Source of the DNA: Ananas comosus
Lineage: Eukaryota > Streptophyta > Magnoliopsida > Poales > Bromeliaceae
Length of the DNA stretch: 64,000 nt
Reading direction: 5' to 3'
Assembly (NCBI RefSeq): GCF_001540865.1
Contig: NC_033640.1
Coordinates: 7,965,741 to 8,029,740, forward strand
Part shown: piece after piece, positions 33,560 to 44,500 of the stretch
How the letters are laid out: every line of letters begins with the position of its first letter
Numbering within the stretch: position 1 is the stretch's first letter
Translations under genes and position numbers: made by a program
Notes under the pieces: generated by a model
The model's input: only the letters and a program-made list of their open reading frames with translations
What the model was told of the DNA's origin: nothing
Databases searched by the model: none

Positions 33560-34840
33560 TGTTATTGTATAATAAGGCTTCAATATGTCAACTAGTTTTG
33601 CCGCCAAATGCTCAATCTGATGTTAGAGGTGCTGATCGATATTTGTAAGAAGGAAATGTTAAAGGAGCAGAAATTATTTCCTTGACAAAAATGGCTGCTT
33701 CTCACCAAGTTTGAAGTGCTGAGTAACTCAGTTGGCTTGTAATGCTCCAGACCATTATTATTCTGATTGTCGCTTCCTAGGCTGANGGCTCATCGGTTCA
33801 CTAGTCGAACAGTCGATTCCAATAGTTCAGAGCAGGTTTTTGTCTTATTCGGCGATTCGAATGGTTCAGAGCAGGTTTTTATCTTATTCGGTGTAAACGA
33901 CTGATTTGAGTTATGGTCGAATTGGCCGAACCAGCCGGTTTTGACCTGATTTTTAAAATCTTGGTTGCTACTAGATTATGCTCCCAGTAAGGGAGGAGTA
34001 AAAATTGAAAAATGCTACTTGCACACCTCCAATCAGGTTGTATATGTTACACTCTATCTATTCAATAAATGGGGTTGAACTACTAGTTACATCAAGTGTC
34101 TAGTAAAAACATCTCATCTATTGGATAAATAAAATGTAAAATATACATTCCAATTGGAATGTACCCTTGCACTTTATTACAGACGATGCAAACTTTCAAT
34201 TCAATCCTCTGCAGTTAAATTGTGCCTAAAATGAAGGAAGGAAGACTGAATAAGAGAAATAAGTTGAAAATTATAGGGTGCATTCACTTTATAGGATGCT
34301 TTATGATAAGCACATAAATAGGCCAAAGCAATGCTATCTTTGTTTTATAGGTGTAAATCTTACACTCTTAACTTTTTAAAAGTTCAAAATTTACTCATTT
34401 CTCTTATCAACCTTTTTTTTTAATACTAAAAATTCAAGAGAGTTTTTAAACTCTTAATAGATAACAGAGTATTATAAAATGTACAACTTATTAGTGTAAC
34501 AGTAACACCCTACATTCAAAAGATAAAGACTTAAATACTAATAGAAGTAAACTAAGTTGTCTCCATGTTGTTTTCAGCCGTGGGGTATTAAATAGACAAT
34601 TAATTCCGTTAAATATAATTTAGCTACTTGAATATTTTAAAATTTAATTTTTTAAATTTTTTGTTATTATTTATTGAGTAATTAAATGATCTCAAGTTCA
34701 CTTTGTACTAGTTGCAAACCCACAATTTGCAGTCATTCCGCTAAGAAGTTATAAATAATTATATTATTTTACACTTCAATAATATATAATTGATAACAAA
34801 TTTTGTATAGTTGTATAAATAAAATATATTTTTATATGAA
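33560..34840. other. Intergenic DNA with decayed repeats
   Basis: I see no gene. A 27-bp segment (TTCAGAGCAGGTTTTT.TCTTATTCGG) is repeated at about 33827 and 33864 within a CCGGTTTTGACC-containing transposon fragment (33800-33960). N at 33786. The rest is AT-rich. Confidence 0.4.
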
Positions 34841-35069
34841 GTCCGAGTATGTTACTTCCAAGAAATAAAGAAGGTGGTGCTTCCAAATTTTTAACCCTTG
34901 AATCAACCTTTTTGATTATTTTTAATTCTTGATATTATTTTACTACGGAAACTACTCAACTTTAAGATAGACCACTATTATTCTAATCATACAGTTCTTG
35001 ATCGAAGAGCCAAAAAGTCGAATGCGCCAACTCCTTTATACTTCCAAAAGCATAGTAGCCTTACACTTT
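34841..35069. mobile_element. MITE, diverged copy
   Basis: Left GAGTATGTTACTTCCAAG and right CTTCCAAAAGCATAGTAGCC form degenerate inverted ends. The interior keeps the AACCCTTGAATCAACC and ACTACTCAACTTTAAG lines shared with the copy at 24656. Confidence 0.6.
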
Positions 35070-36698
35070 TATTTGTATATATTTAGATAAATATCTAACC
35101 TGTGCGGGTAAAAGTTGGCGCCCGTAATAGACGCGACGATAGCGCTGGCGATCACCGTCATAAAATTTTCGTTTCAAACTTGACATTTAAAATTTTAAAC
35201 ATATATTTTAAATTTGACTGTAAATTTTAAATTCAAGTTTATTTTTAAAAATTTAAATTTAATTTAACTTCAGATATCATATTTATTTTTACTTTAGATT
35301 TAAATTTTAAATTCTAATTCTCATTTTAATTTTGAATTCAAATGTATTATACAACCGGTGGAGGCAATAGTTTTTCCATACTTTGGACCTTTATACTTCC
35401 AACCAATGGGCAAGTTCGGAGCCTGTTTGTCTTTTTTTTTTTTTTTTTCTTTTTCTTCTTTTTTTTCCCAGTTGAAAACTTTTGCATTTCCCTTCTAAGA
35501 AACATGTTTGATAGAAAATCTATCATATTTGTATTTGGATTCGAATAGATCTGATTTATCGAAGATCTTAAATAACAACAAGAGACTAGCTTATAACTTT
35601 TATAGTTTCCGTGGAAAAGGAGACTTACTCTATAGCCATCAACAAAAAATATCTTATAAAAATAGGAATAATGCTATGGGTATCTCAAAAGATATCTATA
35701 TGTATTGTCGATGAGTCAAATTTTAACATGACAGCTAATTTGGATACCGGTGTGCCAAATTTGTGAAATCACATCACGAATCTTTCCGCCTAAACGTCCA
35801 TCGCTAACATTTGATCCCTCACTCTCTCTTGTTAAATATAAAAATATTTAAATACCGTTCTCTAATAGCTTAAGATTTTATAATACAACGATTGTTTTAT
35901 ATAGTATCAGAGCAGAAGGTTCTGAGTTCGAGTCATACAAGGCTAAATATAAAAATATTTTCTCTACATTTTCTCTACATTAGACCACTATGTTGAGGAC
36001 GTGTTATAGCTTCTTCGGATCTTCGACGTGGAGTTTATTCGCCTCGACGACTAGAGAAGGCAATATTTTTCCTCTGTTTTTCTTTTGGCCTTTTTAACTA
36101 TAGATTATTTTGAAGTAGGTCCCTCACAATTCTATTTTTTGAACCTTTTTTTTTTCCTATTTAGGAAGCTTAATAGAGTTCTTCAAATTTGCTACAAGGG
36201 TTTTAGAAGTCCCCTTTCCATTAACTATTCTAAAAGCCTTGCAGCAATATTTGAAAAACACCAAGCTTTCTAATTAGGGAAAAGAATATATAAATAAACA
36301 GAAATCGAGGGACCTACTTCAAAAACAACCTGTAGTTAATGAGCTCCTTATGTATATAGTTCTTAATTCAGCAGAAAAGTGATAAAAATAAGCCAAAAGA
36401 AAATTAGAGAGAAAAAAGGGGAAAAAAAAAAAAAAAAAAATTAGAGGAAGGTGGTGGCAGAGGAGAAAACCTTTCTCACCAACGTTCCAGCTGGTTGCCT
36501 TCAACCATCCATCTTCATAGCCTTCGACAAGACGAGTAAGCTCTGCACTGAAGATATGAAGAAGCCAGTAAAGCTCTGCTCTATAAAGGTCTGCAGAAGG
36601 TAGCACGCCCTCAACTTTTGAGTTTTGGGATACATGGTCTGACGTCGAGAATATATGTGACTAGCCACATAAAACCCCTGGGAGGAAGCAGAGAGAGG
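35070..36698. other. Intergenic DNA, retroelement scraps
   Basis: At about 35903-35945 the segment ATAGTATCAGAGCAGAAGG followed by GAGTTCGAGTC resembles an LTR element primer-binding region. At 35160-35340 there is AAATTT-type low complexity similar to 8620-9300. Poly-A and poly-T runs are common. No convincing gene is seen. Confidence 0.4.
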
Positions 36699-37122
36699 TG
36701 TCACACACCCTAATAACTTCACCTTAATAATAATAACTGGACTTAATCATTTTGGACCAGTAATTTCAGCCCAACGAATTATTGTTGCTAGTGGACTGGA
36801 TCGTTACATTTGGTATCAGAGCCGGTTCACCAGCCGGAAGTGTGAGATGAGTCTTGACTGAGCCAGGGTCGGTGAATGACAGGGTAAGCCAGAGTCGGTG
36901 AATGACAGGCTAAATCAGTGTCGAAATGATAAGACTAGCGAGACAAGTCTCACATCCCCTGATAATCTTGGACTATGTCTGTTTACCCCTAAATGGGAGA
37001 AGTATAAAAGAACTCCACCCTAATAATAACAACCGAGCTTAAATATTTTGAACTGGTGATTTATGAATACATAAGAGAACTCCACCCAATGAGTTATTAT
37101 TACTAGTGGTCCGATAGTTACA
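36699..37122 (+). mobile_element. Decayed TRIM retrotransposon
   Basis: The 5' terminal repeat 36699-36808 starts TGTCACACACCC and ends GATCGTTACA. A primer-binding site follows directly (TTTGGTATCAGAGCCGG), then the internal GAGCCAGGGTCGGTGAATGA repeated two to three times. A rearranged 3' repeat ends GTCCGATAGTTACA at 37122. It is the same family as the intact copy at 61578. The flanks do not give a clean duplication. No protein is encoded. Confidence 0.75.
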
Positions 37123-37796
37123 AGGTGGTGAAGATGAGTAAAGGACGTTTGAGCAGGAAAAAATGTGGGAGATTACGATTGGCATCCGACCCGAAAGATT
37201 TGTAACACCACTGTTTAAAGCAACTGGAATTTAAAATTGAGCACTCCAAATCAGCTCCCATATCAAAATCTGAGTCGTCGACAATATACATAAGTACCCT
37301 TTCAGTGACCCATAGTATTACTCAAAACAATAAACATGAGAGAGAGAGAGAGGGGGGGAGAGACTAAACCGAAATACTTCCTTTTTTTTTTCACGCAGAC
37401 AAGTGCTACAAAATTTCATATTTCTCGAAACAGCCTGTAGCCTAACTACGTTACCGACTAAAATAACTTACGGTAAACATAAACCCAGCTACCAGAGGTC
37501 TTGCATAACAACACATGCCAAAGGCCAAAGGAAACAGGTAATGCTAAACATTACAACCCCTACCCCCCTACCCAAAGCATCTACAGTGTCAGTTAAATCG
37601 TCAACATGACTAGCAGCACCTGGGCGACCAGATAGGCGATTTCGGGCGAGAAGCAAAGCAAAACACTGAAGAATTGCCTATCCACAATACCCCAAGAAAC
37701 TGTAAACAGCATGTATTTACCTGAGAGGAAAAAAGGAAAAAAGAAAAAAGAGAAAAAAAAAAAGGGGATGGGCAAAGCATGCGTCGAAGTGCCCAA
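37123..37796 (-). other. Downstream region of the PDS5C-like gene
   Basis: On the gene strand this is the 3' flank and probable 3' UTR. It includes a (GA)n tract at 37337-37363 and A/T runs at 37380-37392 and 37730-37765. No separate gene is seen. Confidence 0.45.
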
Positions 37797-40700
37797 TCAG
37801 CTTTGGCTCTTCCTCCGCCTCTTCTTTCCTGTCGAAGCCCCAATTACCTGTGACTCTACTTTTCCAGTACTCGCTCTCTTTTGGGCCCGGAGCTTGCCTT
37901 TCCCGGAGGAGCCATTCGGAACACCCTTTGATTTCTGTCGAAGGGTTGGAGTTTCGGCGCTGGATTTACCTTTAGCTGCATCTTTGCTGGAACTGGCTAC
38001 ATCATCCTTTGATTTGTTCGTCTTCTTTTGGGTTTCATCCTGCGACCTTCCGCCGGATTGAAGGGCAATGCCCTTTGCACGGCTGCGAGTTCTTGAGACA
38101 TCATCATTCGACTTGGCGGAGTGATTGGAGCTATCATCCTTAGACTTGCGCGTGCGTCGCGGTGTCTCATCCTTAGACCTCTCGTCACCTTTAGGAGTCT
38201 CTTCTTTATCCTCACTGACAGCCTTCGACCTGCTTTTACGTTTCGGAATAACTCCTGTACGCATGCTGCTGAACTCATTGCTACAGAACAAACACCCGAT
38301 GGAAACAATTGAGATAAAGCACTTCAATAGGTCGATCTATTAGACATTGTTTACCACATCAAATGCCAATTACCTGCTCGGTGTCTGCGTCTTTGCTTTT
38401 TTTGGTGCACGACTGGAACTTGTTTTAGCTTTTTTACTTGGCGGCCTGATTGAGGGGTGATGGGTGAACAAATGAGGGGAAAAAACAGTTTCTTCAGTTA
38501 GGAAAGAACAGCAAACTATTAGGTAAAATCCTTTAAACACAGATTGCAAGAGAAAACACTCACATTTCCGATGAAGCATCAGGTCTTGGAAGATCCTCCG
38601 ATCCTCCCTGCTAGGAGAAGAAAATAATGGAACTTAAAATGCAGAGATCAATTATAGAAATACTTGATCATGGTGCATCGAACTAGTACCTACCTCATCT
38701 GCTTCTGTGTTGCCTTCAATAAGTTCCCATCTTTCTTCCTTAAGCCGTAATATCTCTACATCACCATCATTATAGACAATCTGGACGCATCAAAAATCAT
38801 TTCAGAACAGAAAAAATACTGTAGAAGTTAAAAAGGTAGTCAAGAACAGCAAATTAAAATCAGCAGACCGATAAATTTACGCACCGTATGCTTCTTAGAA
38901 GAGGGATTATATGAATGAACCACACCATCATAGAACCTGCAGAAGCAGGATAAAATTTAGCATATGAGTACACGTAACAGTAGATCACAGACTCAAAGTA
39001 AGTTCTAAAGAACATGATTATAAGAGATCAGCAGGGAAGTCTGGCATACGCTTTATCAGCCGGCCACCATACTTTAATCATGGAGTTAACAAGACTCTCA
39101 TCAAGATCTTTTCTTTGTTTCGATGTAGAGATCTGTCACATTTGAATAATTATAATTAGAACCCAGAATCATGTACGATGAAATCTTAGTGAAGCACATA
39201 AAATAGAATACCTTTTCTGTCCCTCGACCATGGTTCCTCTTTGATCCACTTCGATTTCTCAGACTGCCAGAACCAGCTTTCTGCACAGAGCCCGCAAAAA
39301 ACAAAAAGAACACCAATCATCTAGAGTAGTTAAAAAATTGACTAGCTGCAAAAAATTAAGAAGGATGCAACGAAGACCCCGAGATCACAAATCAACTCAT
39401 GAATCAGATAATACTTTCTATATGTCATTTTAATGAACTAAATCCTCCTCTGCAGCGTGCATTTGAGTAATGTCCATGATGAGATGCGGCACTTCTAGTT
39501 CACAGCTACAAGTTTCAAAGGATCTCCGAGGAAACAACATGGCCTCAAAAAATACGTAAGAGAGTTAAAATGCAGAAAACCCCCTATCACAAGTTGCCCT
39601 ACACTCATGATAATCAAAATCTGCAAAAAAGAAACACCCCCTCAGCTGCACAATTATCACATAAACCCCTTCTGTTAGTCTTCTGGTAGGGTTCTTCTAG
39701 AAAAAATAATATAATATTTTTAAAAATTAGTAAATGCCTAAAGTTCATTTTCTCTTCCCGAAACATCAGAGGAGACGGTGAGGATGAGGTAATAGAAGAA
39801 AAGAAGGACTAGAAGGACGTGTGGTGGAGGGGGCGGCAGTGAAAAGAGGATGTGGAGGATGGACACAGATGGTGATGAAAAACAGCTGGAGGACAGGGAG
39901 GACGAAATCACAGAGGCGGAGAATGGAATGGAGGGAAAGGATGCGATGGTGAGGAGGACGAGTGCTAATCAAAAAAGTAGACAATTTTCTCATTAAATTG
40001 AGGGGATTTTCAATAGGTTTTCTTATGGAGAAAGCTATTTTAACTCGCAACATTTCGAGACGGTTTCTGCATCTACAGCCATGAATTAACCATAGAAAGG
40101 CTTGGAAATAAGGGTGTGCAAGCATAAACTGAGGAGCAAAGATAGAAGAAGAGAACAAGAAAAAGATGAAGAGGAGAGATGCAATAAGAGCAACAATCCT
40201 CATGTTTTGTTAAACAAGTGTGATTTAAACCAAAATGACCGAAGGAAATATAAAAACATGAACCATGATAGGTGACACTCCCTATCATGCAACATACTTT
40301 ACGAATGTTTGGATGTAAATGAAGCTAAAAGAAATATATATATATATATATATAGAGTCCGGCTACTATGCTATCGGTAGCACGGAGCGCTCCGTGCTAC
40401 CAAGTTGTTTTCGATGATGCGGCTTCCAAATCGACGATCGGCTCCGTTAGACTTGATCTATACTATTGAAAGTATTTGGAAACTAAAATTTCAAATTTTT
40501 TCGACATCATTTGACTACTGATCAAAAGATCTCAAAATTGACAATTTTAATGGCCGATGTGGTGTGTTTGTGAGTTTAACGGTGTAAAACAATTCAAATG
40601 CGATGCAAGTTTTATAGAAAATTCTTCTCACTATTTCGAGTAAGATCAGTATATCTGATCTTGAATTTAAATCTTTTATCATCATTTTTTATGAGATTTT

Positions 40701-40914
40701 TATTTTCAGCCGTTCAATTTTAGACTACTTGTTTGATAGGTAAATGATATCGAAAAATTATGAAATTTAGTTTCTAAATACTTTCAATAGTAGAATCAAC
40801 TTCTAACGGAGCCGCATCGTACGATTTGAAAGCCGCTATCAATCGAAAAACTTTGGTAGCACGCGCGCTCCGTGTGCTACATAGTGATATAGGTAGACCT
40901 ACTACTATATATAG

Positions 40915-40952
<38 letters not shown>

Positions 40953-41465
40953 TGAAATAGGCTACTATCTATAACTATCTAAGTACCGGAGCTCCGTACT
41001 ATAGTCTTGTTTTCGATCTTAGGGTGTTCAAAATTAACGATCCACACCGTTAAATATGATCTAGGTATATGAAGTTCTTAGGAAAAAAATTTTAGCTTTT
41101 TTCGACATCGTTTACTTAAAAAATAATTATGTCAAAATGGACGGTGGAAATTGAATAATCTTTAAAATTTGAGCATAGGACTTTAATCAAGATCAAGAAT
41201 GCTAACTTAATCTAGATAGTTTAAAGTATTTCTCTATCAAAATTGAAAAAATTTAGATTCTTCTACACCGTTAAACTCCAAACTCGCCATAGTAGCCATT
41301 GAAAATTGAAAATTTGAAATAGTTTGATCATAAAATAAACTATGTCGAAAAAATATAAAATTTTATTTCTAAAAACTTTAAATACCCGTAGATCATTTTA
41401 ACGGTATGGATCGTTGATTGAACACTCTAAGATCGAAAACGAGACTATAGTACCGGAGCCCCGGT

Positions 41466-41556
<91 letters not shown>

Positions 41557-44500
41557 AATCGCAATAAACAATGATTTCGCTCTTAAGAAAAACCATTCAG
41601 AGTTGGTAACGAGAAAGTAAAACATGCAGGTAAATGAAAGGTTCCAACAAATAACAAGGCTATTAAGCAATCAAGAGTGGGGCAGAAGGAGAATTACTTC
41701 GAGAAAATGGGAAGTGGAAAGGCTAAATATAAATACAAAGGATTAATTAGGAAGGCAATTCCGACCTACCTCAATACAATTACTAGATTTCATTCAAGCC
41801 AGCAGCAGGCATATCCTTCTTAAGAACTAGATTCTTTGTCCACAAAATATTTATAATATAAGCAAAACAGAGGACTTCCTGAATGATGAGACAGTTTTAC
41901 ATAAGGATTAGCAATAATCTTATAATTACCTTCAAACTGAGCTCTCCAGCTGCATCTTCAGATTCACTTGTTTCCTTCGGCTGCTTATTATTAGACTTTG
42001 GTTGTCTACGTGATGATTCTGTGACACCATCCTTGACCGTGGAACCGACTTTATCTCTACGAGTCCGAGTTTTTGGCTCTGAATAGACTGCACTACCAGC
42101 CAATATTTCACCAACCTTTTTGCTTCCCTTCTTACCCGAGTGTCTCAAGGGCTTCTCTTCTGAGTCGCTCAAATCTTCTGAAGCCTTCTTAGAATCTGGA
42201 CCTTCAGAAGAAGACGTAAGCTGGTCAGACGACAAGTCACCTCCACCTTTCTTGTCAGATATGTCTGACCCAGAAGATCCGTCTCTTTTTGGTGGATCTG
42301 AATAAACAGTTCCATCATTAGCACTTGAAGGAAGTTGAAGATGATCTTTATTGTCAGTATCCAATGGCATGGGTGACTCTGCTTCTTTATCGGATGGACC
42401 ATCAACTTGTGCACTATCAGCTTCTCTTCCATGGTCTTCTCTACTGCCGGGTACTAGTGGTGTTTCTTTCTCGTTATCAGTCCTAGAACCATCACTCGTC
42501 TCAGTTAATTGAGTAGACAAATTAGAACTGCGGCCTCCCATTTTCTTGGCGTTCAGATCTGATAAACTATCAGGCTTCGCCACAGCTGACTCGACATTGT
42601 TGGAATCATCTGTAGTTTCTGGAACAGTACCTTTTGACTCAACACCACGACGAGATTGTTCAGGCTTCTGTTGAGGTGAAGTTGGTTCCACCACAGATTC
42701 ACCATTACCTATTGGAACAGTACCATTGGTCATCTTTGATTGCGATGACTCGTTTGCAAGGGTATCAGATTCTTGAGGACAACCTACTTGATCCAACTGT
42801 GAAGAGACCTGACATTCATAATTTATAAATTAGAAAAATGGAAAAAGAAATCTATAAGACATTTATGATTCAACCATAAAGCTGTATTTTAGTCACAGTT
42901 ACATGCCTGAGGTAGCTCATCAGAAACAGCCCTCTCAGATAGCTTATTATCATCTGCCTGAAACACCATAAAAAAACTAACTTATCAAAGTCTCAATCAA
43001 TAAAAGCAACTATAATTACAATAAGATTTTCAATGCAGAGTCAAAAGGATTATAAATGTGTGGTAGCAAATTACTGATAACAGTTAGATGGTTTAAGGTG
43101 TCATAATGACCCTTCTCAGTTCAAGAAACTAAGTCCGAGTCTGAAGTAGCAAGTTAGCTCAAGAGTACACGACTGAGAAATCTCTGATATTATAACTCAA
43201 ACAACTACAACTACAGTTAGAAAAAGGCATCTGCATAGTCTTCCCCATTCATTCAGTTAAACAATACCCAGAGTCGACAACTATACAGCATAAGCTATTG
43301 AAGATTTAAACTACCATATGGATTTCCATCAATTGCCACATACAATGGTGTTTTCCCGTGGTGGAGAAAGACTCGCATTCTTCCCAGAATCATTTACATC
43401 GGTGCGGTCCGTAGCATCAGAATTCTCTTGGCGTAGAGAGCCAACAACCTTGCTATAATTACTTAAGGGAGTGTTTTGGACTAATTTTATCAAAGCCGGA
43501 TTCAGTTTTACACCACAGTTACGAACGACTTTCTCTGCAAGTCTGAATGCTGTAGGATTGATTTCCTGTAAACAAGAATAAAAAGAATTGTGAAAATCAT
43601 ATAGATGGTTGCAGTTGGAGATTAAAGCATTATAAGGATGGAAACCTACTTTGCTCTCCTTTTTTAGACTCTCAAGAAGGCAAGAGACAAGTTCTGCTGA
43701 GATATCTTCACTCTCCTCAATCACAAGTGTCATTATAGTCTCCATTGATGAGAAGACATTTTCTGGATGGTTCGACCTGAAATAAATTCAATTGCCCTTT
43801 AGTAATAAATTAAAAATAATTAGAAACAATTGAAAAGTGAAAAAAATATAAAAGAAAAATGCTGACAACCAAAAATTTATAGTTTATATAATAACCAGTA
43901 GACTGTAAAACCAAACAAAGAAAATTTCGATTAAAGAAATTTAACTTTAGGAAAGCGCCAGCTAACTTGATAATTAAAGCTCGTACAATGTATCCTGGTT
44001 GCAATAGTTTTAAGTCATGAAATCAAACCACACAAAAAAGCAGGTAGATTTGTATATATGCTGATCTCCACAAACAATGATATGCATTTGACCTCCCAAA
44101 CTATTTTCGAAGAAAAAAAAAATACTCCCAAACACAAGAATTGAATCCAAACAGTGGGTGGTTACTTCTCTTCCAATTAGAATTCAATCCTATATAACTC
44201 AGAAGAAGGTACAAAGAAGGTACCAAAATTGGCCACATTTTAGCTTTCATTGTGAAAGAATTAGAATCTAATTGATATGTCACCAGATTAAAGTATCCAT
44301 GACTATGACAGAAGTTTTATTTTCAACCAAATTATTGCCGCACCTGCATGTCCTATATGTAACGACTCAGGAGTTGCATCAAATTCACAGGTAGAAGAAA
44401 AGGAGGTAACGTTGGCTAGGCCTAACCACTAAGTGGTGGCATAAGAAAGAGGCTATTGGCTTCACAGACACTTTTGACAACGAGCAAAAAAATTGGTTAT

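Noticed and set aside
34685..34715. Possible Helitron 3' end on the minus strand (TGCAAA/TTTGCA stem next to CTAG T)
   Set aside because: The hairpin is only one base from CTAG, whereas about 8-12 is usual, and no 5' end was found.
41414..41670. Open frames rich in Tyr/Ile on both strands
   Set aside because: They are readings of the (TA)n tract, not genes.
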